Assembly (NCBI GenBank): GCA_028023455.1 | Contig: JAQFVV010006293.1 | Coordinates: 1,931,844-1,995,843 of the forward strand | DNA length: 64,000 nt | Origin: Epiperipatus broadwayi | Taxonomy: Eukaryota > Onychophora > Udeonychophora > Euonychophora > Peripatidae | Reading direction: 5' to 3' | Part shown: positions 1 through 13,711 of the stretch, one piece after another | How positions within the stretch are numbered: the stretch's first letter is position 1 | Layout of the letters: the number at the start of each line of letters is the position of its first letter | Notes under the pieces: model-generated | The model's database searches: none | What the model saw: only the letters and a program-made list of their open reading frames with translations | Told to the model about the DNA's origin: nothing | Made by a program: the position numbers and the translations under genes

Positions 1-877
1 GTCTGTTTTATTTATTTCTATATAAATATACTTAGGTTATTAGTACAAATAACAATAAAAACTTAGATACACATATATTTCCTAGCTTTTTGTGCTATAG
101 GCTCAATTAAACAGTATTATTTCTGAGCAAATTTTGTCCCACTTATTTGATGTTTTGATATTCATTGTCTCTTTGTGCCTCCAGTTGATAACAACTATAA
201 TTTTAAATATATATTTTTAATTATGTGGAAGAATTAGAAACTAATTAATACATGGTGTGTTGATAATATTACATTGTAATGCTAGTTTAAGGTAACTATC
301 CATTGACATATTAAATTTTAAAATTGTGTAGTAAAAAAACAACTACTTGCAAATGAACTACCTTTTCTATGAAATCTTTGTTTCATTGTGTTACTGATTT
401 AGTTACATTTTCTACAGTAATTATTAACTAAATCTTCTAGCTATAATTTGCCAATAAGAATTTGATTACTCTTAAACAATATGATTTATGGATGAAAGTG
501 AAAGGATATAATTGTGATTGAAACTAAGAAGAGTTTGACTAAGCAGCAGCAGCCACAATAATTATTTTGTTTATCAAAAAATGCAGTAATAATTGTCAAT
601 AAATAAATAAAAATAATAAAAAAAAAGGACAAAACTTAAAAAGAAATGAATAGAGAATTTCAAAGAACAGCCACTGAAGTAAAAAGTAATAGTGTAACAA
701 TTATAAAGCTTTTAAAAATGGAAACAAGCTTGAAAACAAAATTAAAACAGTCTTTCAAAAGGGGTTCATGAAATCAAAAGCATGTTTCAACTTTAGTAGC
801 CCTACTTATGGGCAAAGATTATTTCCATAAATAAATTTTTTATAATAGGAAAAATTTGATTAAAAATAATATGTTTG
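1..877. other. AT-rich stretch without a gene
   Basis: No supported feature. Stop codons are dense in all frames, there are short A and T runs, and no element motif is recognised. Confidence 0.6.
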
Positions 878-1935
878 GCCAATAAACATCACATGATCAC
901 CATTTCTTATGCTTGCTTATAACTATTATTAAAATATGAAAAACTCTCTATACGTATTGCCATTCAGAGTAATCAGTGGATGCCAGAAGGCATGTACATA
1001 AAATCCCCATCTAGTGCCTACTCATCCAATATTTCCAGACTAGTTTCTGGCTTGTGGCCTTTGTCAGTGAGGAGCTTGGATATGAGAGCACTGCACCTAG
1101 ATCTTAGCATCTAATGCAACCCTCCAGCAGTCACCTTTTATCTCTACTTAACTACAAAACTATGAGACTTAAATTGAAAACACTATAATATTTTCAATCC
1201 AAGCTCATTAGCTTATATAATCATATAGGTCTGAACTCAGTTCAGTACCCATACATTTTGGTGACTTTGGTTTTTTAATAACCATGGCCACCACTATACT
1301 ATTGGCAGGATTGGTTTTAAGCCAATAAACATCACATGATCACCATTTCTTATGCTTGCTTATAACTGTTATTAAACAGGCAAAACTCTCCATATGTGTT
1401 GCCACTCAGTGCAAGCCAAAGTAATCAATGAATGCCAGAAGGCTTGTGCATAAAATTCCCATCTAGTTTTTCCTGTTTTAATAACAGTTATAAGCAAGCA
1501 TAAGAAATGTTCATGTGATGTTTATTGGCTTAAAACCAATCCTGCCTAATAGGATAGTGGTTGCTATCATTATTAAAGAACCAAAGTCACCAAAATGTAT
1601 GGATACTGAACTGAATTCAGATCTATAATGATTATATAAGCTAATGAGCTTGGATTGAAAATATTATAGTGTTTTCGATTTAAGTCTCATAGTATTGTAG
1701 TTAAGTAGAGATAAAAGATGGCTGCTGGAGGGTTGCATTAGATTCTAAGATTTAGGTGCAGTGCTCTCAGATCCAAGGCTCCTCACTGATGAAGGCCACA
1801 AGCCAGAAACTAGTCTAGGGATATTGGATGAGTAGGCACTAGATGGGGATTTTATGCACAAACCTTCTGCTATCCATTGATTACTCTAGTTTGCACTGAG
1901 TGGCAATAGATATAGAGAGTTTTGCCTGTTTTAAT
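878..1935. repeat. Long inverted repeat built from a ~450-bp unit
   Basis: A segment beginning GCCAATAAACATCACATGAT at 878 recurs directly at 1321 (offset 443). The same unit then appears reverse-complemented from about 1472 to 1933. Left arm (about 929-1465) and right arm (1472-1935) match over roughly 400 bp with scattered differences, for example the block with CCAAAATGTATGGATAC at 1589-1605 against its counterpart near 1246-1262. The unit edges carry ATTAAAACAGG-like sequence. The structure is a direct plus inverted tandem array of one repeat, compatible with a foldback DNA element or a local inverted duplication. It has no coding capacity. If transcribed it would fold into a stem of several hundred base pairs. 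No target-site duplication was identified, so the mobile origin is inferred. Confidence 0.85.
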
Positions 1936-2420
1936 CTTTGTTGTTTGGGTGATTATAAGAAGTTTGAGCATTGGACAGTGATCAAAGATCTTATTCTCCA
2001 AAATCTAACACTAATTGCTCACCAAACCATGCAGAAGAAATCAGATTAGCTTTGCTATTATTGCCAAACCCTAAGCATACTAATTAAAGACATAATGTCA
2101 GAAATTTTAAAGAAAGTGAAGAATATGCAGTATAAATGTTGATCACATTATGATTTCACAAGCAAAGAAATTTATGTTGAAAATCAGCTTCAGATATAAG
2201 AGTGCCTGGAATTTCAAATCTTTGATAGGTTAATGTCATATTGAAAGACATTTTCTAGATGTGCATGCTTGTTATGAAAAAATATTAATGAGCAAGAGAC
2301 ATCATTTCTGACAATATTATGGCCAGGGAATAGCAACAGATGTTATCAAAATGTCCAACAAAACTTTTGATTTAGTTTATCTTGCTAAAGCATATTGTAT
2401 TTACAAGAAATCTTTATATT
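1936..2420. repeat. Degenerate dispersed repeat, possibly shared with 21.16-21.5 kb
   Basis: Pieces in the same order recur near 21,160-21,500: CCAAAATCT..CACTAA, then AAACCATGCAG, then AGAAT..TGTTGATCA, then ATGATGT/ATGATTTCACA. The match is patchy and was judged by eye. It suggests an old interspersed repeat without identifiable coding content that directly abuts the inverted repeat on its left. Confidence 0.35.
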
Positions 2421-4925
2421 TGTTTAAAAGCAATAAATAAAAAGTGAAAAAAATCTAATTTCATATTGATAAAGAGAATTATATAGACCCGAGTATTATC
2501 ATGTATTGAATTTTTATTTTGATTATATAATAAAATGTCAGATTATAAGACAAAAAATAAGAATTGATAACACTACTTTTATAACTGAAAATAGACATTT
2601 GAAGACTTGTTAAATAATAACAGGTAACACTTTGTTAGTGCTAGTATTACTATAATGATTTCTAATTTTTATTCCAGTTAAATTCCTTGATTTGCATAAG
2701 CTTCTAATAGTTAAGATCATTAACATATTCTACATCATCAAGAATTTAATCAATTTATCAGGTAAGTTCTAATGAGAAAAGATATTTACTGTATTTGAAA
2801 CCACGTCATTGTTTTAAAATATTAATTTATTTATTTTTTACTTTATATTTTACTAGTTATATATGTGTTCACTTATTAATATTTGTTCAACGTATGCCAT
2901 TATTTTTTTATAAAAGAATAAACATTATAAAGTGATGAACATACCAATAATTATGTACTCTTTTCAAGTCGTTTGATAAAAGTTATTAAGATGATAAGAA
3001 TTTATGTGATAATGTATGCAGATCCACAGAATTTATTATTTAAATATATACTGTAGTTAAATAGAAAAAAAAAATGTTGATTATTAACAATTGTTTTGAC
3101 CTTTTGACGTTCATTTGGAACTCTTATTGAACTCACTGACTAAAAGGAGAGAAGGGAGGGATTACGTGTAAGAAAATAAATCATAACAAAAAAAAAGTGC
3201 AATTTAAAAAAATGAAATGTTAAAATAAAAGTCAGCGTGTGCACCATACAGTAGTTATTACATTTTGAAATTAACTATAGTAAAAAAGAAAAATATTCTT
3301 TTATTATTTCGTGTTAAATAACAAAAGAAAATTAATAAATAAATGTTCTTAAAAACAAAATCTTGTGTTGTTATCATAATAAAAACCCACTATGTATTTA
3401 ATAATTGTTTATTCAGAAATTATTTTAGCATCAAATTATCCGTATAAATAAAAAGAAAGATTTAAATAAGTTCTATAAATCTTATAGATTTGCGTATTTG
3501 TTCTGTAAATATGCTTATGCATTTAATATAACGAATAGTTTTTTTAATCTGTTCATTGAAGAATAAAATGGTTCTGGTAGGAGTGTAGGTCAATATTATT
3601 TCATTTGATCAAATTTGTCTAGGAAGACGGTTTTTAAAAAACACACTAGAGTATTTTTAACATAATCGATAAGTAATAATAGCATTGTTGAATCTATATC
3701 TTTCCTATCCATCCTTTTTTTTTTTTAGTTACCATTGGAAAAAAAAAAAAAACACTTGTAAAATATTTTAAAATCTCTGGAGAACTCTTTAAGAACTAGA
3801 TGTTATGAACCACCACATGTCGATGCACTTTGCATTTAGAATAAGAAAAATAGCTCCGTTATCAAAATATATTACAATAAAACAGAAAATTTTATCAAAA
3901 ACATTTTTTATTCTTATATTGCATAAGAATTCATTAAACAGCTAGTGTGAAACAAATATATACGTCTGTATCGTTTTTATAAACACACGATCATTTTTTA
4001 TGTATTTGAATTTAAAATTTTGAAAAAAGTTTACTGAGAATAAAAAAAGAAAGCTTTTGTTAAATCTTTTTCTATCTAATAGGAGTTTGTTAGTTATAAA
4101 AAAATGTTACTAAAAAGTTACTCTTATGTATATAATGAAATATTTATTTACTTACATTTTATCTATATTGTACCGAGACAAAGTCGGTACATGTATATAC
4201 GCACACACACGAGCAATGTAAACACTCTATATTTTTTCTCTTCTCTCACTTTCAACTTATGATAAAAAAAATAAATGTAGTTTTCTTCAATGCGTTATAA
4301 AATACACTGTAAAATAAAATGTTAATATTTCTGATTAAATAGTTTAAGGCTTTCATATAATCTACTATAATAATATTCTCTAAAAAAAAAAAAATAATAA
4401 AATATAAAATATTACTAATATGCCATTTTAAATCTCAATAAGTGATTTCTACTTGTATATGCCGCGGGGGTAATTAAAAAGGGGTTTGTTTTAGATTATA
4501 ACTGTAGTGAAAGTTAAAAGCTTATAGAAGTGATTTTGAGACAGATTAAATGCTCGACTTTTAAAATAATGTAAGTTAAATTGTTCTCTTAAAACACGCA
4601 CACATGTATGCATAAAAGGTGTGAATAAGTATGAATTCTTTCTAACTGAGATTGTAATATGAGATTGCATAAACCTAAGATTGCCTCAAGCATATGGATT
4701 GAGTGGACATTACATAGGACACGGACCCCAATGACAACTCAAAGAATATTGAACTCTGGGTGGAGATTCGATCCTCAGATAATAACCAACCCATATAAAT
4801 ATGAATCTAAATCTAGAGAAGAAGTCTTTGTGTCTTTTTACACCCCTTTTTTTTGTGTTGCTTGTATTTATGCTTATGCTTATAGTTTTTTCCTAGATTC
4901 CTCCGGAAGCTACAACTAGAACTTT
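2421..4925. other. AT-rich stretch without a gene
   Basis: No gene is supported. A 7-bp inverted repeat (GTACCGA / TCGGTAC, 4170-4176 and 4184-4190) sits just before a short (CA)n run at 4203. The only open frame (4659-4919) has no recognisable motif and is probably chance. Confidence 0.55.
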
Positions 4926-5275
4926 TCTTTTTTTTTGCGATCCGGTTTATCCAATATGATCACTGTGAAATTAACATTTAGAGCGTCGATCGTCATGATG
5001 GGCTAGAAAACCCTTCAGTGATTGACCAACGCTCCACCGCCAGAACATCTCCGCAGCTATGAATGATCAACAACAGTTCCGTCCGAACATAATGCTCCAA
5101 TCAGTCTAAGGACGTTGTTCCGTTTAATATACAAGAATCGTCCAAACATACTATGCTGAACTTATGTGAAATGAATAACCATGTATTATGGAAACATCAT
5201 CTATCAGGTTCGAACCCTCCCAAATTAGAAGCAGCAGAAGACTAAGCAAAATCCTAGGTAAACATTTTTTTTTAT
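4926..5275. repeat. G+C-richer patch, possible unidentified repeat
   Basis: This block stands out from its surroundings by higher G+C and contains a palindromic GGTTCGAACC at about 5209-5218. That matches an internal B-box for RNA polymerase III, but no A-box at a suitable distance was found. It ends near a run of T. It could be a decayed SINE or the remains of another mobile element; no family is recognised. Confidence 0.25.
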
Positions 5276-5851
5276 AATGCTTCCATTCATTCTTTAAGTA
5301 AACTTAAAAGGCAATCTCATAATTAATTAAATTCGACTTTTGTAAATCAAATATAAAATGATCCGTAATCTCTCATATTTAAATCTTATTATTTTAATCT
5401 CAACTTTCGTAAATAAAAATATCAGATGCTATATAATCCATCATATTTAAATCTTAGGACTTTTCCAGCTATGAACTTTGATCCTAATTATTATTTTCTT
5501 TCGCAGATAAACTATAACACATACCTACTTTCAAAATGTAAAAAGAGGAAATATATTTTATCAGCCATGTTTATTATGCATAATATGTTCTTTTCTGTGC
5601 GAGTGCGAGAATGCGCGTATGTGCGTGTAAATAAAGTTATTAATCAATGTTTCATTTTTTTTATAATCAATAAATTTTTTTTTATTTAAACTAGTCGAGC
5701 ATTCCTCAAATCATTTCTATAATTAAATAATATATATTTTTTTTGAAGTTATTATTATTGTTAGCATTTATTCATACAATTAATTATTTTACTTTTAAAT
5801 TTGTCTTCCTTATATTTTTCTTTTGTTTTTATTTCTTTTAAATTTCATTCA
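5276..5851. other. AT-rich stretch without a gene
   Basis: The open frame at 5426-5689 is rich in Phe, Tyr, Ile and Asn and has no motif. It is probably chance. Confidence 0.5.
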
Positions 5852-5881
5852 TAAACATCGTGCCGTAAGTCACGATGTTTA
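5852..5881. repeat. Perfect 11-bp hairpin
   Basis: TAAACATCGTG and CACGATGTTTA form a perfect stem around an 8-nt loop. It lies at the left edge of a G+C-richer segment. It may be part of a transposon end; no function is assigned. Confidence 0.6.
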
Positions 5882-6480
5882 CCTATTATGTAGTTAACAT
5901 AGATTTAAGAGTTGGGAGGGCCTATTATTAATAAATATAAGTAAATGTCAATAGAGCTAGTATAAAAAATTCTATTGGACTGTATGATAAAGGGGGGATG
6001 ATATTATAAACGTCTAGTTGTTTATTCTAATGATGCCTCAACCGAACATTCGTATTAGTTATAAATAACCAATGATCCCGTCCAATGCTTGGATCGATCT
6101 GTCAATCAACCGATCTTCTTATCCGTTGGTTAATATTGTGTCATTTGCCGGAATAATAGTCTTGAAGGCAATCACATCGCGACCCTGGGTGACCCCTATT
6201 GGTCCATGCTGGGAGTTTGAGCTTATGGGCAGGGATTAGACTTCAAAATCGTTTTGATATGACGTAAGGTGATGCGAGAAATTAAATTATGAATCAAATC
6301 ATCGTATCTGGCGCCCTCTTGTGTTGATAATGAACAACTATTGATATAAGAAAAAATAAATAAATCTTTACGCTGTATCATGTTTGTTTTGGAGCTCACA
6401 ATCCCTTTTTAGGAACGGTTTAATAGGGAGCCGGTGCAATAGCACATAGGGGATGGTAGAATATATATAAACGAAATTGT
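5882..6480. other. G+C-richer segment of unknown nature
   Basis: Compared with flanking DNA this segment has longer stretches of mixed composition, such as GACCCTGGGTGACCCC near 6181 and CTGGCGCCCTCTTG near 6310. No open frame, terminal inverted repeat or tRNA-like box was found. It may be a decayed transposon or a fragment of unrecognised unique sequence. Confidence 0.3.
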
Positions 6481-6566
6481 TTTTGATTCTAATTCTAATA
6501 TTTCTCATGTGGATCATATAAATGAATTAAGTAGATACATTCTTACGGATTGGAATAGTTAGTCTC

Positions 6567-6660
6567 TTTTTTTTTCATATGTCAAAGCATCGGCTGAGAA
6601 GCGAACCCGGGACAACTGCTTGTAAGGCAGCTGTGCTGACCACTCGACCACCAACGCTTC
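6567..6660 (-). mobile_element. tRNA-derived SINE (minus strand)
   Basis: Read on the minus strand, 6657 down to 6587 resembles a tRNA cloverleaf. The acceptor GCGTTGG pairs with CCGATGC. A polymerase III A-box TGGTCGAGTGG lies at 6650-6640. An anticodon arm GCTGC/GCAGT encloses loop CTTACAA (UAC, valine-like), and a B-box GGGTTCGCTTC lies at 6608-6598. The D and T stems are imperfect. Sequence after the acceptor runs CTTTGACATATG into an A run, as in a SINE tail, and closely matches the tail of the plus-strand copy at 14.5 kb. A true tRNA gene is less likely because of the weak D stem and the shared A-rich tail. Confidence 0.7.
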
Positions 6661-9600
6661 TTTTTTTTTTTTGTTTCTAGTAAATATGCAGTCTATCTTT
6701 CAGAAAACATAAAAAAAATGTATTTGTGCCCGGGCAAAGAATGACAAACTACTATAAACATTAATTATTAAATACTTTAATCTTCTTCAGAAAACACAGC
6801 CTGTGACATGATAATGCTATAACTAGGCTGCAACTAAGATTTATGTCAGTATTCAATCTTAGGTAATAAATAATTGTAAGTATTGTATTAAAAAAAAATC
6901 ACATTACACTCTCTACTTATTCTTAGCATCTATATTAGGAGCAGTTATTCATTCTTATTAACTTTATTCTGTGTGTTATTTGTTGTAAACATGAATCATC
7001 AGTAGATACCAGATGGTAGAGATATATAGGTATATAAGAGATAAAGATTGATTCTTGATGTGCAACTACAGATTTTGCTCCTAGTGAAGATAATCAATAG
7101 CTAGAAATTAGTCTGTATTGTACATATAGCATTATTATCTAGTATTCATTCATCACTCAAACATACAGTAGATCTTTCTGGAATAAATTAAAAAGAATGA
7201 ATTTTTGTTACAAATGCAATTATAATAATACATGTTTCTTGTCTAGCCTTTTCCAAATTTTTGTAAGGCTTATTCATATTTTTGTATTGAACTTGATGTC
7301 ATCCCTGCCTCCTTAATCTATTAATGAAAAATGTTAAAGTATAAGATACATATAATGATCCAGGAATTAAGGTATAAGAGACATATGGCAGCAAAACAAA
7401 ATTTAGAAAATTGATTTTAGCTCACAAAATCTTGTAAAAATTTTGATGAAAATTTAAACTCGAGAATTAATTATAAGGGATTTGAATGCAGACTTTCAAG
7501 CTCTTTTTAGCTATCCACTCTATCTCAGATAACCAATATACATGACCAAACACATATCAAAAAGATAAATGAGTTCCAATATATGTAATTCATGCTGAGT
7601 TACTACTCATCAGTTGGTCCAGATCATTATCCCATATATATATAAATAAATCATTGCTTGATTTATATTAAGATAGAAAATCTTCAAACGTTAATGGATA
7701 GGCTTTAGTCTACTCCATCCTCCAACTCTTCAGCCATCCATATCATTAATGAAAAAAACTTAGTGCCTCATTTCACTTTTTGTGCTAATCTGTTCCAAGA
7801 TGGTTATGGGCAACTGAACTTCAGTATATTTTTTTTTTTATTAAGAATTGTGCAAACATTTCATAATATTTATTTTCTGTTTATATTCAATATATGCTTT
7901 TAGGATTCTGCTTATCATAATCATCTATTGTCAGCGCTAGTGATATAAACTTTCACTCCAGACTAGTCACTGCCTAATGGTTTTCATTAATGGCCAGTAG
8001 CTCAATATTTCACATTGGCAAAAAATGATTGGACAGAATGTTGTTTAATAATGTAGATTGATAATGATTGATTACACAAGCTTCCAATAGAAGGTTTCAG
8101 AGTGAATATTTACTTCTAAATAGAAAAAAATATGGTCTCCAAAAAGCAAAAGCCTGTGCCTTGAAATAATTAATAGAGTTATTGATTTATTCTTAGAGGC
8201 AGAAGATAGAATAATATGATGACAAAATATGAGTTTTTTATTAAAACTATTATTTTTGGAAATTTGTGGTTTCTAATACATACTAACAATGCTACAAATA
8301 TTAGTGCAGCAGTTTCTTCACAGCAGGTCTAATACTAAAATACCATTATATTTCCTGAGCTATACTATTTAATTCTTTAACCTTAAAAATTATTCTCCCT
8401 ATTGCAAATCATCTAAATAAACCTGAAATAGATATTTCCATTTCAAAATATAAAAAATTATTTTATAATAAACATTTTTATTAACTGTGTGCTAACAAGT
8501 CAAATGTAAATAGTTTTCTTTAACCACAATTGGGATTTTTATATTTAACTTGAAATAAAAGCATGGGGTCTGCAGAAATTAAATAATTTAATCACTTGTT
8601 GTAAAAAGTAGTGATTAACCATTTAACAAATTTGATATTTTCTATTGTTTCATCTGGTGATAGTTTTTGAAAAAGCTCAACCTTTCACTTCTATATAAAA
8701 ATTTTATTTTATACTAGAACTCAATGAATTGGACTTAATTTATTTTTTAATTTTATTTTATAAATGAATAATATTCTAAAAAATCACATTTGATTATTTT
8801 AAATATTTAAAACCTGATTTTCAATAAAAACAATACTGTAAATGTCATCAATTTAGTATAAACACTCAAAGTGAATGAATTATTTTTAAAAAACTTTATA
8901 ATTATTAAAATATTTGAAAAAATTTTGATCCTATGTTAATTTTGACAATAGAGACATTGGCTAGTGAAACATCATCAAGAAGGAAAGAACCTCTTAAAAT
9001 ATTTTTTTTTGTTTAGAGAACAATAGAGTCAAGATAATTGATATTTGCTGACTGTCTATAAAATACTGATCTTCAGATTTTTTTTAATTTAACAAATCAA
9101 TTCAAGTAATAGGGCCAAATTTATGATATTAAAAAAAATTCTAAACTAATACAAGTTATGATGAAATAAAACTCCATTTCAAAGCTTCATAACTGTCATA
9201 CTTTTTCTGATGGAAACTCCCAGAAATTCTAAATGAATATGAAAGAGATTAAGTTAAATTAATTTATTTATGGAGAATTTGCACTCTTTATTTCATATTA
9301 AATTTTATATAAAAACCTCAAGTGTGGTTGAAGAACTATTTAAACAGAGAATAAAAGTATTGCAAATTCACAGTACACCAAAAATTTAATTTCAATATTA
9401 TTTTGTTTATGAAAGAAGTATTTAATTTTTTTCTTTTTTTTTTACAATCAATTGAAAATAAGATTTGTTTTTATTTTTATTTTAATTGCACATTAATACA
9501 AAATATGAAGGAAATCCAAATTTTGATTACAAAATTTATTCTAAAACAGTTTCTAAGTTAAATAGCTATGCTAAATAAGTGTAGATAAAAAATAACTAGT

Positions 9601-10594
9601 TGGTGTTTATTTTTTTAATTAATATGAAAATATTTAGCATCTAGAACATGTTGGAAATACATATCCAGTGGATATTAAAATTATAGTATTTTCATTATTT
9701 AATATTTATATTTAATGAAGGAAATGAAAAAAATTAATGGATAAGTGTTTGTTTAATTATGATTGCACAGATGGCATATAAGAATATATATCTATGTATA
9801 TATAGAGAGACTATAGTATAAATGTATATCCAAGAGCTATTAAAATCAATTGATATTATTTAATTTTTATATTTAATATTTGTTTAAATTTTCAGCAGTA
9901 ACACAAAAACTTTATAAAGAGGTGGGAGTGAGATAAGATGCATATTTTTGAATTATCACTTTATGCCTTTTTACTTTATCAAAATTGTTTATATGAGACA
10001 ACTAAGAAGCCAAGACTGGTGGATTTATGGTACTGCTCATATATAAATCATAGAAGCCAATAGTTATATATTTTAGTGTTTTCACTTATAAACTAATTGT
10101 AAGTATTTCTGACTTATCATAATAGTCTGATTACATTGTCATTTAGTGTCCATGGATTATACTTGTTAATTAATTTATGAATTCTGGAACTGAAAAAAAA
10201 GCATCAATGCTGTAGAAAATAAATTAGCCTTTATCACTGGTGGGGAGGAGGGGTGTCTGCAGTCACTGAACTTCTGGTTTATAGTTATTTATATCATTTC
10301 AGTTTATTTCAGTTTTTAAAAATAATCTTGATATGAATAAAATATGCATCAACTTTATTTTTATGACTATCACATTAAATGTTAAATTTTTTCAAATAAA
10401 AAATATTTTTTTAATTTTAAATTATATATTCAAAGAGCTAATAAAATACTAACCTAGTTTTGCAAAATATAGAATTGACTTTGTAGTTTTGATACAAGTT
10501 TTATTGCACTTAAACAAATATGTATATATTTTATTTTAAAATGTCAAATAAAATATTGGTTTAGATACAGTGTCATATAACTGATCAGAATGAG

Positions 10595-10607
10595 GGGTCA
10601 AGGGTCA
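10595..10607 (+). promoter_or_regulatory. DR1 nuclear-receptor-like site
   Basis: Two exact GGGTCA half-sites separated by one A. Direct repeats of this half-site with one-base spacing are bound by RXR, HNF4 and COUP-type receptors in animals. A single 13-bp match with no adjacent gene is weak evidence for function. Confidence 0.2.
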
Positions 10608-13600
10608 AAATATTCAACCTGGATACCAAACATCCTACTTATGCCAATTTTGGAAATAAAGGAATGTGTATTCCAATACTAATCAAAGAGATATATTAAT
10701 ATTTAATGACAATTAAACTAGTCGTTCAGAATAAAATAAATGTCATAATAAAAATCTTTATGGTAGTTTTTGCTTTATTGATAAAAATAATTATTTTAAT
10801 TTTTGTCTGAAATCATATATTTAAACAAACTAAAATTATAACATGCAACTTTATTGTGATCAATATTATGAAGTTTACTTTTATTTCAATTCACCTTCAT
10901 GCATCAATTATTTAGTTTTAATTTATAAAACAAAATATTGTGAAAAAAAAAAGTTATGAATCAATTGCCAGAGATTTTTAAAATCAACAAACCTAATGTG
11001 CAAGTTTGCTCGTGTGATTATATGGCTGTTATAAAAATAAGAAAGCATTATGTTGTATGTTAAATGATCTGCTGGAGAGCGGATTTTATTATTTTAATGA
11101 GTCTTTTGGCAATGAGTATTTATGCAATAAAAACTTGCCATGGCTTTTTATCAATTTTTATAACATCACTGTTTTTGAGTAAAAGCTGTATGTGATAGTA
11201 TTACAATATTATCTTACATTTTTGTCTAGTTAGGGAACAAAGTTCAGACAAATATCATAAGTAGACAAATGTCAAAGCATTGGCCTTTATTTAGTTTGCA
11301 AATGCATTTTGATCAAAAAATTTAAATAACTAAATATACAAAATGAAAAAAGAAAGAATAAACATAAAAATGACATTGACATGACATATTTTTATTTTTG
11401 CAAAAGGGACAATAAATAATTTATTTTAATATTAATGAACTAGTGGGTATTTAATCTGTATGAGTGCAAATATAAGAGATTCAGTACAAATAATTTCAAA
11501 AATGATACTCCTCAAATGATTTCTATTCAAAGACATTAATAGAAAAAATAATGTGTGTCTGAGTCAAAGTGAATAGATAAAATTGAACATGTAAATGGAA
11601 TTTGAAATGAGCACTATGCATTTGTATGAATAAATTATTGATTTATTTCCTAAACCAGTAGCAATTTTTTCTTCCAAAATAATGCCATCATGTGATTATA
11701 GTGATTTGATTCAGTTTTTCTTTGTTAAAGGTAGTAATTTGTATAAGCATAAATATTATTGTGGAATTAAATTCTATGGCAGTTTTAAGATATTTTTTTT
11801 GTAGCAGTATTAGTTAAAAAAAATATTGTTAATAATTTCGAATTTCATTTGAGGATAGGGATAGACTTTTCTAATTTATAAATTTATATTTTGTTTTAAG
11901 CACTTTTTTTATTCAGAGAAATGTGATAATAAAATAAAAAATAATTTAATGGTCTTTGCTTGGGAAGTAACATAACATTCAAACACAAACAGTTTTTTTT
12001 CCTACTTTCTTTTCCAGAAAATCTTTTATTTTTTTGTTCGCTACTCTAACACTATTTTAATTTTCAAAGGGCAAAAATAATCATATGATTAGTTTGCTTG
12101 ATAGGTCATGTGATAATTATTGATCCAAGAATTTTAATTTTTGAATCTATCATTATTATTCCATTGTGTTAATTTGTTATTTAGCAGGATATCTATTTGG
12201 AAAAAAAAGATCGATAATATATTTTTTATCATCAGATGAATAAATGGCATATTTATCTGTGAGATGAATATATATATACATATTCTAATACAGGCTGCCT
12301 TTGTTCTTATTATTTGATTGGTTTTGGAAAAAAGGGCATCATGAACAAATCTATGTTAATGGTCACCTAATTCCTCTAGGATTTATGTTAATAATGTATA
12401 TTTAGATATTTGGTAATATATAATTCTGATACTTTTCATATTGTACTGTATTGCAGATATATTTATTTAAAAGTACAAATAAAGATTTGGATTAAATAAT
12501 CACAAAAGTTTTACATAAAAAATAAATAATAATAAAAATAAGTTACAAAATATAAAAAAAAAAAATACAGAATTAAGATATATCTTTTTCCCAATCAGTT
12601 TATTGAAAAATACAATAATAAAACATGTCATTTTGGTTTAGTAAATTATTTTCTTTAATGCAATAAATAATGGTTTTTTTTTTTTTAAAAAAAATAGATT
12701 TTCAAATAATTGGTAGTGAACATTAGGCAGTATTTTTTAGAATTTGTATTTCTATAAACTAAAAACAGCTTCTTTTTTTTTCAACAATATCTGCACAGCC
12801 AAGCCAATTTAATTCTTTAAAGTAGTAAATTCTTTTTTATATATATTTCATATCACTATATTTTTTATCAATAACCAAAAGTTCATTTACATGGATGAAC
12901 TTTTCAATTTATGTAACTCCTAATAATGGTATCAGGTACTGTTCTGTATTTTCAAATTATAGGCAAATATCTATATTTTATTCATTTTAATAACTTTCTA
13001 ATTTTTACATTTAAATTGAAAATATAGTACAGTATTTTTTTTTTAAGCTTAGAAGGTATTGATGACATAGTATGATAATGTGAAAATGGTCATCATATTT
13101 TTAAAAAATTTTTTTTGAAGTTTCATATTATAAAGGTTTATTTTATAAACTTTCATTTCACTTCAAAACTGTTCAATCATGATTATATGAACTATATTGA
13201 AGACATTTTTAATTAGATTCGTTTTGGATATATATAGTATTTGTTTGAAAGTTAATATTTAGTAATTTAATATTATTGGAGTTCTAAACTAGTTTTTGCA
13301 TATATGTGTTAGAATGGTAATTTGTAGGTGATTGTCCTAATTTCATGTTTAACTAAAATGTAATAGATTTAGATGTTGGCTATACTTTTTTTGATAATTT
13401 TCCCGTCTGTTATTATATCTTTTAGAAAAATAAGGGAGGAAAAAATATTAATAAACATATGTAGATATTTATAAAGTAGTGTAATAGCTTTATATATATT
13501 TGCTAAAAGTACATTGATGTTATTTTAATTTTTTATCACATTTTTATTTTTAAAAAGTATACACATATGACTTTTTTTGCCAACTTAAAATAGAATCAGA

Positions 13601-13680
13601 GAATAATGACAGTGTGTTTTCAAAATTTACTTTTGGAATAAGAGATGATGTATTTATGCATCTCAAAGAACTTGTTTTTT

Positions 13681-13711
13681 GTTGTTGTTGTTGTTGTTGT
13701 TGTTTGTTTGT
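13681..13711. repeat. (TTG)n microsatellite
   Basis: About seven to eight uninterrupted GTT/TTG units followed by GTTT units and a T run. Confidence 0.9.

Noticed and set aside
4659-4919. Open reading frame of 86 codons
   Set aside because: No motif, atypical composition, and partly built on T runs; probably chance.
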